Below are positions 47,801 to 52,383 of a stretch of DNA of 62,000 bases, one piece after another. Within the stretch, counting starts at the first letter, position 1. Each line of letters opens with the position of its first letter. Origin of the DNA: Bolinopsis microptera (taxonomy: Eukaryota; Ctenophora; Tentaculata; Lobata; Bolinopsidae); assembly GCF_026151205.1 (NCBI RefSeq), contig NC_087082.1:11169997-11231996 (forward strand), written 5' to 3'. The notes under the pieces were generated by a model, which was not told the DNA's origin, made no database searches, and saw only the letters and a program-made list of their open reading frames with translations. Made by a program: the position numbers and the translations under genes.

Positions 47801-50800
47801 TCTACATTCTCACATTGCCATGGGGTCCCTGACCCAGGCGACGAATCGATAGAATCTTGTGGATAGCCGGTATGCCGTATGGGTAACCGCCCGGATGGGG
47901 CCAATTATACTCATACAATGAATGGTTATCGGTTATTTACCACTTCACTTACGTCACTTACTACGGGCCGACCTTATTACGTAAATACGGCACTAACATG
48001 TGGCACTCGCGGCACTAACATGCGGCACTCGCGGCACTAACATGTGGCACTTGCGGCATTAACATGTGGCACTCACGGCACTAACATGTGGCACTTGTGG
48101 CACTATTATTATATGTAAAATGCGGCACTTGCGGCACTAACACGCGGCATTTGCGGCAATAAAATGTACGTCATGTGGCACTTGTGGAATTAAAGTGAGA
48201 CTAGTGTAATTTTATTGAGATTATTGGTCCTTACACGGCTGAGTGAGTGCAGTGTGTATCGTGAGAGTACTTGTGAGCAGGCAGAGATTATCACTGGTAC
48301 GCCCCTGGAGGACTAGTCTGGTTGGCCGCCTCTATTTTACGCTAAAGACATTTGCAGCATTTAATATGTAGCTCATGTAACTTATGTATTATACCCGATC
48401 ATACCCTTAACTACTATTAAACTTATGCAATAAGAGCTCAACTTCTAAAGCTAATAATACTTAATAGTGTGTGCCGCAGTGCCGCGATTACGTGTTTCAA
48501 GTTTGTTTGCTTACTACTTCATGCTGTATTAGTGTATTATGGGCAAGTGAGGGTAAACATCTTAAGATAAGGGCTTTACCGTTGTCATGACATTCTGTAG
48601 TTTGTTTGCCGATATTTACCAAAATAAAGCTTGCAACCGAGGAGTATTTGAGCTGGTTTGAAGAGTTGTAGCAGTTTCATTGTTTCAATGGGAGGGAGGG
48701 AGGGAGGGAGGGAGGGAGGGAGGGAGGGAGGGAGGGAGGGAGGTAGGGAGGGAGGGAGGGAGGGAGGGAGGGAGGGGGGGAGGGAGGGAGGGAGGGAGGG
48801 AGGGAGGGAGGGAGGGAGGGAGGGAGGGAGGGAGGGAGGGAGGGAGGGAGGGAGGGAGGGAGGGAGGGAGGGATGGATGGAGGGAGGGAGGGAGGGAGGG
48901 AGGGAGGGAGGGAGGGAGGGAGGGAGGGAGGGAGGGAGGGAGGGAGGGAGGGAGGGAGGGAGGGAGGGAGGGAGGGAGGGAGGGAGGGAGGGAGGGAGGG
49001 AGGGAGGGAGGGAGGGAGGGAGGGAGGGAGGGAGGGAGGGAGGGAGGGAGGGAGGGAGGGGGTTTTACTGTATTGAGATCCCTATTCTGTGGAACTAAGT
49101 ACTAGCGACACGCAGGTCGCAGACTATCGGAGTTTTGCGTAGAGGATACTATTACTAAAAATATCCAGATCAAAGTGCCTATAGTATAATAACATCCTTG
49201 CAAAAATATTTGCAGACATTGATCATATTAAATATTGATAATCCTCTTGAGGTTGCGACCAACTAAAGGAATCAAGCGTTTCACATTACTTTGTGATTCT
49301 ATCAAGCCAGTGGATTTTTGACTACATAACGTTGTCGGCCATAGTATTCCTTGTTGCTTTGCTATATTTTTTAATTACGAAAAATTGAACAAACAACAAC
49401 TTTCTTAACCCCAGTTACATATAATCAGGAACAATGGAAAACACTACCCTCTCACCGACCTCCACCTTCGACATGACAGTCAGCGCCTGGTATGAAATCC
49501 CAATCTGCGCGCTAATAGCCCTGCTCGGAACCCTCTTCAACACTCTCTCCCTGGTCTACTTCATTAAGTACGAATCTGAACAACTCGGCAGCAAGCTCCT
49601 CATGCTGCTCAACGTGTTTGACTTGTGTGTCTGCACCTCCTCTGCTCTTATTGTCTTCATGGAGATACTGAGAAGCAGCACCTCAAATACCCACACTCTG
49701 GATATACTGATGGCGGTGTACGTGGTGGCCAGTGAGAGCACGTCCTTCTCAACGTGCTTGTTGAGCGTGGTGCGCTGTTGGTGCTTGTGCCTTCCTTTTA
49801 ACAAGGTTAACAACTGCCACCTTGTATTTTCTACCGTGTGCTTCCTGGCCTATGTTATCGGCAGAGAAATAGCTTACACAGCTATAAGATGGAACGGTGG
49901 TGGTGATTTGTTCATAACTTTCGGATTAGTGCGGGAGTACCTGACAATTGCATCAATTTGCAGCATAATTATTATTGTGATAGTTTCCAACATTATATCA
50001 ATAAAGAAAGTGATAGCGGCGCGAGGCAGTAAAGACTTGATCGAGGTAACCAAACGAGCTGCAGTTACAGTCTTCCTAGTCTCCAGTATCTTCTGTCTTT
50101 ACAACACCAGCTTTATCGTCCTGTTTTGCATTTTTCTGAACATTCCAAGGAGCTCTGATTTGGGAATGTACTTCTTAGAATTCCTAACATTTCGAGTGTT
50201 TCTGCCCATGAACTCTGCGACAAATCCTTTGATTTATCTGCTTAGGAAAGTTGAAATGAGACAGTTTGTGTTAAGCTGGTTGTACAGAATAAAGATAACT
50301 ATTTTAAGACTATTCGGAAGACAGACTCTTAATGGGACCGGTCAGAATGGAGAGGATCAGGAGCTAGCATCTTTAACCGAAAATGGGAGAACTGGAGCTT
50401 CGATCGGATATGCGAACGAGAAGAAATATTTAAAACAGAATAGTTAGTAATTAGTATTAGTTAATTAGCTAATTAGTTGATTATCATTAGTAGAGCTGTA
50501 AATGTTTTCAGCTGACTCATCGTTCCTATAGTTTGCTCATTGCTCATGCTGGCTGCTGGCGAAAGACTATATTGTGTAATTTAATGGAACTAAAATATGT
50601 GTAAACTGACTCTAATTTTTGTAAATGTATCTTTAGAAAGTATATAATCCTAGGATGTAATCAGTTTAATGGGTCTATTATATTGTGACATACTCTCTAA
50701 TATCAGTAAATTTTACTGATATTATAGAGTATGTCACAATATAAATTGTAGAGTTAAAACTGGTAGTTTTGTTTGGTGGGTCTTACATTTTATTTGAATC

Positions 50801-52383
50801 TTAGTATTTGGGCCTTTATATTATAGTTCTTTTCACACTACTGTCCTACTGAGTATCAGAGTACAAGTGTCAGTTAATTATAGTACAGTGTTTATTAAAC
50901 ACTATTTATTATAATAATTATAGCGTGTCGTGTAACTTATGCTGCCTTTAATTCTTTAACTTATATAATATGTACCTTTACAAACTCAACTTCTGAATTG
51001 ATCAACCGAATTTATTATTGCTTTATCAGATATTTGCGATGTGGCATAAGATGTAATATAAGAAATTGTTGTTAAAGAATGAATTTATGGAATTGCGAAA
51101 AAAAAATTAAATAAACAAAATTTAAAAACAAAAATATAATTATAGCAATGCAATATTTCATCCTCCATGCCTGCCCAATTCCTTGTCAAGTTGTCCTCTT
51201 ACCTCGTTTGCCAATACCGGCAGGGAACTTGGTGTCCTCTTGAAGAACATCTCCCACGTTGACGATATTCCTGGTATGGACTACGTGAGCAGCGACAGTA
51301 ATGTCCTCGCAACGTTCCGTCACGTCAAAGTGTTGGGTTAGGCAGCTGTGACACCTGGTAAATAAATTGATTCAGTCATCCAAATTATCTAATAACTTAA
51401 TAAATCATAATATCGATCATTAATTAAATTAAATCAATTGATTCCGAATTGATCACGTAAATGACCGGGTTATCTAGATTCTAGATGCGGTCTGAGATAA
51501 ATGGAACGTCTGAACGCTCACTTCCAAGATATAAGTTAATAATACTAACGTGTGCTGTGCTTCTGAAGGGTTGTAAAGGTGCAGCGTGTTTGAATATTCC
51601 TGCTTGATGTACATTGAGTACAGATCACCTCCAATCACTGAAACGAGATGTCAGGAAATAATTAGTTAACGTTTTTTGGAGTACCAAATTGAAATAATAT
51701 CGGTATTGGTTGATACAACCCTCTGTTGCACTATTTCTGAGCAAAACACTAGCTATTCGGTAGTATACAATAAGAAGACACCCTGTCTTTCTTCTTCTAC
51801 AGCCCACACGTAAGAATATGCACTGGACCTCTTTTTTGACGATTTTTTGAGGTCGAAGATTTTCAAAATTGAATAAAAAACTTTTAAAGGGTCATAATTG
51901 GGTGTGCTGTGTCACCCTGTAACCCAGTAAAACACCCGTGATAACTCACGTTGGAAGGCGTGCCGGGTGATTGTAAAGAGAGTAAAGTAAGCGTCATCCA
52001 CACAGCTGGGTGTCCCTATAGTCATGTCTAGAGGAAGGAGGTCCTCTTTTTCTAACGTATCTGAAACAGGAGCGATATAGAGAGGAATTTAGCTAGTTTT
52101 ACAGGCGCAATTATCACATGTTTTACATTTTAGTTAATCACTGTACAGTGTACATACTGTGAATACGAATATGAATGTTAAAGTTGCCGTGACAGCACCT
52201 GTTGAATTGTAAGACCATTTCAAAATATTTTTAACACAAAGTTTTCCATTTCTCCGGAAAGCCTATAGGCTATAGAATTACACTTCCACCTCCCCTGGTG
52301 TCATAAAACAAGAACTGTCAAATCAAATGAGTAATAATCACATTTACCTCCCTCACATCCAGTGCAATTAAAACTTCGCTCTA
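17669..52383 (-). CDS. PDE10-like dual-GAF cyclic-nucleotide phosphodiesterase (24 exons, 5' end missing)
   Basis: Whole-gene entry; exons are listed separately. The spliced product is about 885 residues from the first exon found. Seen: GAF-A ([16 protein letters not shown], then [13 protein letters not shown] and FTQHDE), GAF-B ([20 protein letters not shown] to the NK...FSLSDE motif), and a class I catalytic domain with metal ligands in [16 protein letters not shown] and [11 protein letters not shown], plus the purine-binding Gln and clamp Phe in SQ|VDF. Family knowledge: such enzymes hydrolyse cAMP and/or cGMP in the cytosol and are controlled through their GAF domains. The match to PDE10 (TVKKNYRKV before the HNW motif, CDLC, the GAF spacing) is better than to PDE5/6/11. 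All intron phases agree. The tail after the catalytic domain (exons 22-24) is long, lysine-rich and unlike vertebrate PDE10. The 5' exon(s) and start Met were not located; a Met in exon 2 right at the GAF-A start is a fallback. Substrate preference cannot be read from sequence. Confidence 0.9.
18003..18266 (-). CDS. Probable PDE10-like exon 23, novel basic tail
   Basis: An 88-codon stretch on the minus strand with G/C-rich third positions, acceptor TACCCAG and donor GCA|GTAAGA, phase 0 at both ends, as exon 22 requires. Reads [20 protein letters not shown], then [20 protein letters not shown] and [18 protein letters not shown] onward. I recognise no domain. Strongly basic; might mediate localisation. 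It could belong to a different gene, but no promoter or start separates it. A TTAA-flanked element ends 21 bp upstream. Confidence 0.65.
18292..19581. mobile_element. TTAA-flanked palindromic element, copy 1
   Basis: TTAA at 18288-18291 and 19582-19585 encloses inverted ends GGCCACAG-(G)n-TCCGAGGTC. Inside, an imperfect inverted repeat of about 60 bp per arm centres near 19083 with GAGGTTAACCAT at its tip, and GAGGTTAAC/GTTAACCTC recurs about five times (19059, 19100, 19296, 19422, 19448). It shares AAGATATCGCGCG...TTGAGGTTTAC with copy 2. No coding capacity: non-autonomous. TTAA targets are used by piggyBac and Kolobok superfamilies; which, if either, is not shown. Confidence 0.8.
19942..20119 (-). 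CDS. PDE10-like exon 22, last helix and basic tail
   Basis: Acceptor TTACTGTAG, donor AAG|GTAAAG. Reads [20 protein letters not shown], then a lysine/arginine-rich stretch ending GKDRFPTHK. If the intron were retained, translation would stop after VKR at 19930, giving a short-tailed isoform about the length of vertebrate PDE10. Both outcomes are plausible. Confidence 0.82.
20321..20409 (-). CDS. PDE10-like exon 21, end of catalytic domain
   Basis: Acceptor AACCTCAG, donor CT|GTGAGT. Reads [20 protein letters not shown] then STSPMYEGA. Carries the clamp Phe. Confidence 0.88.
20540..20623 (-). CDS. PDE10-like exon 20, catalytic domain
   Basis: Acceptor ATTTCCAG, donor CAG|GTTTAT. Reads [20 protein letters not shown] then ETQTAQSQ. 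The last residue is the conserved nucleotide-binding Gln, split from its Phe by the intron. Confidence 0.92.
20836..20974 (-). CDS. PDE10-like exon 19, third metal ligand
   Basis: Acceptor ATCTGCAG, donor CAG|GTACTG. Includes [20 protein letters not shown]; the Asp of CDL is a catalytic metal ligand. CDLC is the PDE10-type wording. Confidence 0.95.
21291..21436 (-). CDS. PDE10-like exon 18, catalytic domain
   Basis: Acceptor ATTTTTCAG, donor TTT|GTAAGT. Includes [20 protein letters not shown], matching the conserved '[10 protein letters not shown]' helix of PDE10. Confidence 0.94.
21582..21737 (-). CDS. PDE10-like exon 17, HDLDHRG metal site
   Basis: Acceptor TTTTTCAG, donor ATG|GTAAAA. Reads [20 protein letters not shown], then [20 protein letters not shown] and [12 protein letters not shown]. 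Carries the HD-motif metal ligands. The intron before it contains the 1.7-kb foldback element. Confidence 0.95.
21992..22427 (+). repeat. Left arm of the foldback element
   Basis: 436 bp, inverted relative to 23267-23702; inner boundary at GGTTTAAAATT. No coding function is inferred for the 97-codon frame within it. Confidence 0.92.
22430..22955 (-). pseudogene. Frameshifted gene fragment inside the foldback element
   Basis: Starts [17 protein letters not shown], continues [20 protein letters not shown] and [14 protein letters not shown], then a frameshift near 22710 moves the similarity to [14 protein letters not shown] and [13 protein letters not shown], ending at a stop near the arm. The wording (PTxxxVLQRLFF, LFDI, DRQFLL) recalls a multicopy protein family of invertebrate genomes of unknown function; this is from memory and unverified. 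Not a transposase that I recognise, so probably captured cargo or a decayed element gene. Confidence 0.5.
23267..23702 (-). repeat. Right arm of the foldback element
   Basis: 436 bp, same length as and apparently identical to the left arm in inverse orientation. Confidence 0.92.
23963..24074 (-). CDS. PDE10-like exon 16, HNWxH metal site
   Basis: Acceptor TATCTTCAG, donor GAG|GTGTGT. Reads [20 protein letters not shown] then [17 protein letters not shown]. Contains the first catalytic His signature. Confidence 0.95.
24347..24472 (-). CDS. PDE10-like exon 15, catalytic domain
   Basis: Acceptor TATGTCAG, donor AA|GTTCGT. Reads [20 protein letters not shown] then [21 protein letters not shown]. 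The weak-looking donor is supported by an exact TVKKNYRKV join with exon 16. Confidence 0.88.
24607..24728 (-). CDS. PDE10-like exon 14, start of catalytic domain
   Basis: Acceptor AATTAACAG, donor CCAG|GTTATT. Reads [20 protein letters not shown] then [20 protein letters not shown]. An internal CAG|GTCTCT was rejected as donor because only the downstream one restores phase with exon 15. Confidence 0.85.
24795..25066. repeat. 34-bp minisatellite built on a splice donor (8 copies)
   Basis: Eight consecutive 34-bp units starting ACAAAGTGAACCACAATAAC. On the coding (minus) strand every unit contains CTAGAGTGAGT, the exon 13 donor context; the terminal unit includes the last 10 coding bases of exon 13. 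Confidence 0.95.
25057..25158 (-). CDS. PDE10-like exon 13, GAF-B end
   Basis: Acceptor ACTTCCAAG, donor AGA|GTGAGT. Reads [20 protein letters not shown] then [20 protein letters not shown] completes NKFDE. The last 10 coding bases and the donor lie inside the terminal copy of a 34-bp minisatellite. Confidence 0.9.
25449..25554 (-). CDS. PDE10-like exon 12, GAF-B
   Basis: Acceptor CCAAACAG, donor CTT|GTAAGT. Reads [20 protein letters not shown] then [15 protein letters not shown]. The NK of the NKFDE motif is here; it closes with exon 13. Confidence 0.93.
25809..25915 (-). CDS. PDE10-like exon 11, GAF-B
   Basis: Acceptor CTGTTTCAG, donor TAA|GTAAGT. Reads [20 protein letters not shown] then [15 protein letters not shown]: the 'I-x-P-x-x-x-G-I-x-G' strand of GAF-B. 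The intron separating it from exon 10 is 8.5 kb and holds several mobile elements. Confidence 0.9.
26709..28205. mobile_element. TTAA-flanked palindromic element, copy 2
   Basis: TTAA at 26705-26708 and 28206-28209 encloses inverted ends GGCCAGAGGGGGGG followed by a TAA(A/G)...TCGA-containing stretch. An inverted repeat of about 150 bp per arm centres near 27042 with GAGGTTAACT at the tip. GAGGTTAAC/GTTAACCTC or close variants occur at least ten times (27014, 27053, 27377, 27422, 27521, 27566, 27750, 27894, 28011, 28024, 28065). Same plan as copy 1 and homologous near its left end (AAGATATCGCGCG). No ORF. Lies in intron 10 of the phosphodiesterase. Confidence 0.82.
28651..28737. repeat. 10-bp tandem repeat (TGGTCTAAGT)n
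   Basis: About nine decamers with a few changes (AAGT/AAAT, GGTC/GCTC). Confidence 0.92.
29074..29405. mobile_element. Possible small foldback element with poly-G end
   Basis: GGTGGGG-(G)n-GCAACC at the left is matched by GGTTGTCCCCCACCCC at the right in inverse orientation, and inside them (G)ACCAAAAGTTAAGGAATAAA on the left resembles GACTAAAAGTTGGGGAATAAA on the right in direct orientation. No clear target duplication was found. Confidence 0.4.
29406..31054. other. Intron 10 sequence, nothing recognised
   Basis: AT-rich intronic sequence between the poly-G foldback and the inverted-repeat module. Confidence 0.5.
31055..31315. repeat. Inverted-repeat module with hammerhead-like motif
   Basis: GTTTGATAGGTGGGGACGGAG near 31058 is inverted at 31290-31312 (CGTCCCCAACTATCAAAC). 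Between them lies CTATGACAAAGGCGTGTGCCGAAACGTC: a GGC-GTGT-GCC hairpin followed by GAAAC-GTC as in hammerhead ribozymes of retroelements, but the CTGATGA box is degenerate (CTATGACAA). Confidence 0.4.
31393..31470. repeat. AT-rich hairpin/palindrome
   Basis: Alternating TATATA flanks a GTACGTTACGTAC core, with ACGT-TATA blocks on both sides; able to form a long hairpin or cruciform. Confidence 0.75.
31676..31990. repeat. 23-bp minisatellite
   Basis: About 13 degenerate units of AAGCAAGTAACTTAGTAACT-type sequence; each holds a small palindrome AAGTAACTT. Confidence 0.92.
32059..32325 (+). CDS. Hypothetical small single-pass membrane protein
   Basis: 88 residues from a clear ATG. Lysine-rich N terminus (MGKKKKH), a Cys-containing middle, one strong hydrophobic segment [18 protein letters not shown] and a charged K/E tail. 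Its topology looks sensible, but length is within chance for this sequence, no homologue is recognised and it sits between repeats near the Penelope remnant, antisense in an intron. Could be part of a mobile element. Confidence 0.25.
   Translation: MGKKKKHCQSVEKIVSKAIWQLCRCCDFASSGPRLATGIAVLNRFNGIPTIHLPLVVWYLALIVLAVAIYSKNLKTKGDDKEKRKEKE
32558..33814 (-). mobile_element. Penelope-type reverse transcriptase remnant
   Basis: 418-codon frame with RT motifs: [27 protein letters not shown] (motif A region), [17 protein letters not shown] (motif B), [16 protein letters not shown] (YVDD, motif C), [11 protein letters not shown] and [13 protein letters not shown] favour a Penelope-like element because of the GIPMGxNxxPxxAD/YVDDLxxIN set; exact clade uncertain. 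The frame opens after an in-frame TAG with no ATG and no GIY-YIG endonuclease follows the stop, so the copy is truncated. Same strand as the host gene, inside intron 10. Confidence 0.75.
34428..34544 (-). CDS. PDE10-like exon 10, GAF-B
   Basis: Acceptor CCATCCAG, donor AAG|GTAATC. Reads [20 protein letters not shown] then [19 protein letters not shown], the canonical start of GAF-B. Confidence 0.92.
34822..34888 (-). CDS. PDE10-like exon 9, linker to GAF-B
   Basis: Acceptor CGTTTTCAG, donor CTG|GTGAGA. Reads [20 protein letters not shown] then IL. A 293-bp tandem duplication begins 32 bp upstream of its first base. Confidence 0.87.
34920..35212. repeat. 293-bp tandem duplication, unit 1
   Basis: Repeats at 35238-35530 with only about two differences seen (GGGAGCAGAG/GGGTGCAGAG, CCGTTCAGC/CCGTACAGC). 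Starts 32 bp upstream of exon 9. Non-coding. Confidence 0.93.
35238..35530. repeat. 293-bp tandem duplication, unit 2
   Basis: Second unit, separated by a 25-bp spacer from the first. Confidence 0.93.
37068..37093. repeat. Perfect 26-bp palindrome
   Basis: TACTGTACAGTGT followed directly by its complement ACACTGTACAGTA, no loop. Lies about 60 bp beyond exon 8's donor on the gene strand. Confidence 0.85.
37152..37186 (-). CDS. PDE10-like exon 8 (35-nt microexon)
   Basis: Acceptor AACATCAG, donor GAA|GTGAGT. Reads [11 protein letters not shown] plus two bases; with exon 9 it gives [19 protein letters not shown], matching PDE10 'TELNDFLLDVSKTYFDNIV'. The match to the expected gap in length, phase and sequence supports this very small exon. 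Confidence 0.8.
37313..37402. repeat. 9-bp tandem repeat (TTTGATGAA)n
   Basis: Nearly perfect nonamers, about ten copies. Because the unit is divisible by three it keeps a frame open (Phe-Asp-Glu repeats), but no gene context supports translation. Confidence 0.95.
38431..38481 (-). CDS. PDE10-like exon 7, GAF-A to GAF-B linker helix
   Basis: Acceptor ATTTTTTCAG, donor TAAG|GTGAAC. Reads [17 protein letters not shown] without its first residue, i.e. [16 protein letters not shown], the connecting helix. Phase 0 at both ends; 51 nt. Confidence 0.82.
38628..38686 (-). CDS. PDE10-like exon 6, GAF-A end
   Basis: Acceptor CTGTTTAG, donor GCAG|GTTTAC. Reads [20 protein letters not shown]-x3-DE is the second half of the NKFDE motif; the N/K half is replaced by EICRD. 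Confidence 0.87.
39616..39776. repeat. 8-bp tandem repeat (CTGTTAAT)n to (CTGTTTAT)n
   Basis: About 20 octamers; the unit switches from CTGTTAAT to CTGTTTAT midway, then to CAGTTTAT. Confidence 0.93.
40534..40655. repeat. (CCCGGT)n hexamer array
   Basis: Blocks of CCCGGT hexamers separated by short unique spacers, near the left end of the hAT-like element. Confidence 0.9.
41066..41142. repeat. (ATCCCGGTC)n nonamer array
   Basis: About eight nonamers near the right end of the hAT-like element; related in sequence to the left-end hexamers but with an extra AT-C step. Confidence 0.88.
41175..44762. other. Intron 5 sequence, nothing recognised
   Basis: AT-rich; only short chance frames and a C-run at 44317-44328. 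Confidence 0.5.
44763..44822 (-). CDS. PDE10-like exon 5, GAF-A
   Basis: Acceptor TTTATTTCAG, donor GCAG|GTAAAT. Reads [19 protein letters not shown], the strand that contacts ligand in GAF-A. The antisense LINE begins only some 35-60 bp upstream of its acceptor. Confidence 0.85.
44845..46886 (+). mobile_element. 5'-truncated CR1/jockey-like LINE, RT and C-terminal domain
   Basis: An open frame runs from about 44856 (no ATG; the frame simply opens after a stop) to TGA at 46884-46886. Upstream residues [20 protein letters not shown] look like the linker before RT, so the element starts near here and lacks the endonuclease. RT motifs in order: [75 protein letters not shown] (FADD near 45939). 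The C-terminal part has [12 protein letters not shown], typical of CR1/jockey clades. The frame is uninterrupted for over 650 codons, so insertion is young. Antisense in intron 4 of the phosphodiesterase. Confidence 0.9.
46887..47988. other. LINE 3' flank and intron 4 sequence
   Basis: Probably includes the LINE 3' UTR, but I could not find its end or a target duplication. AT-rich thereafter. Confidence 0.4.
47989..48190. repeat. ~21-bp minisatellite (GCGGCACTAACATGTGGCACT)
   Basis: About eight degenerate units of GCGGCACTAACATG-TGGCACT(C/T). Confidence 0.9.
48690..49062. repeat. (GGGA)n microsatellite, 373 bp
   Basis: Over 90 tetramers with very few interruptions (one GTAG, one GATGGATG). 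Purely purine on this strand. Ends 371 bp before the GPCR start codon. Confidence 0.98.
49434..50447 (+). CDS. Rhodopsin-like (class A) G-protein-coupled receptor, intronless, orphan
   Basis: 337 residues, seven hydrophobic segments: TM1 21-44, TM2 54-78 (D63 at the conserved Asp position), TM3 about 91-116, TM4 130-150, TM5 168-190, TM6 207-235, TM7 245-270 with NPLIY at 264-268. An N-glycosylation site NTT lies at the N terminus and a hydrophilic C tail of about 65 residues follows. The E/DRY motif is VRC (R114 kept), and the TM6 CWxP motif is absent (FCLYNTSF). The start is favoured by GGAACAATGG. It sits in intron 4 of the phosphodiesterase gene on the opposite strand. A 373-bp GGGA repeat ends 371 bp before the ATG; an AATAAA is at 51110. 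Ligand unknown; family 'class A' is secure, subfamily not. Confidence 0.93.
   Translation: MENTTLSPTSTFDMTVSAWYEIPICALIALLGTLFNTLSLVYFIKYESEQLGSKLLMLLNVFDLCVCTSSALIVFMEILRSSTSNTHTLDILMAVYVVASESTSFSTCLLSVVRCWCLCLPFNKVNNCHLVFSTVCFLAYVIGREIAYTAIRWNGGGDLFITFGLVREYLTIASICSIIIIVIVSNIISIKKVIAARGSKDLIEVTKRAAVTVFLVSSIFCLYNTSFIVLFCIFLNIPRSSDLGMYFLEFLTFRVFLPMNSATNPLIYLLRKVEMRQFVLSWLYRIKITILRLFGRQTLNGTGQNGEDQELASLTENGRTGASIGYANEKKYLKQNS
50679..50743. repeat. 65-bp near-perfect hairpin in the GPCR 3' region
   Basis: TATATTGTGACATACTCTCT then AATATCAGTAAA is mirrored by TTTTACTGATATTATAGAGTATGTCACAATATA with one mismatch near the middle. Could be a miniature element or a structured 3' UTR segment. Confidence 0.85.
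51110..51115 (+). promoter_or_regulatory. Candidate poly(A) signal of the GPCR
   Basis: AATAAA in an A-rich context 663 bp after the GPCR stop codon and about 90 bp before antisense exon 4 of the phosphodiesterase. No nearer AATAAA was seen downstream of the stop. Confidence 0.4.
51203..51354 (-). CDS. PDE10-like exon 4, GAF-A core
   Basis: Acceptor TTTACCAG, donor CGAG|GTAAGA. Fifty codons include [20 protein letters not shown] and [12 protein letters not shown], aligning with the 'VAAYVAKSR...VEDILGDERFPRGTG' region of PDE10 GAF-A (family knowledge). Confidence 0.9.
51550..51637 (-). CDS. PDE10-like exon 3, GAF-A
   Basis: Acceptor CTCGTTTCAG, donor CAC|GTTAGT. Reads [20 protein letters not shown] then YNPSEAQH, matching the beta-strand region of GAF-A. 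Phase links to exons 2 and 4 are exact. Confidence 0.85.
51950..52060 (-). CDS. PDE10-like exon 2, start of GAF-A
   Basis: Acceptor CTGTTTCAG and donor C|GTGAGT. Reads [20 protein letters not shown] then [16 protein letters not shown], the first helix of GAF-A. The internal Met (DMTIG) could be a start if no upstream coding exon exists. Confidence 0.82.
52348..52383 (-). CDS. PDE10-like exon 1 (tentative, 36 nt)
   Basis: Tiny exon inferred from a TTTTTACCAG acceptor and a GAG|GTAAAT donor. It reads [11 protein letters not shown] and joins exon 2 in phase (G+AT gives Asp). It begins two bases into a codon, so at least one more upstream exon would be needed. Its size makes it the least certain exon of the model. 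Confidence 0.4.

Noticed and set aside
48658-49105. Long Gly-Arg-Glu frames
   Set aside because: Produced by the GGGA tetranucleotide in all frames; no gene features.
49556-49813. Minus-strand ORF under the GPCR
   Set aside because: Shadow of the receptor gene.
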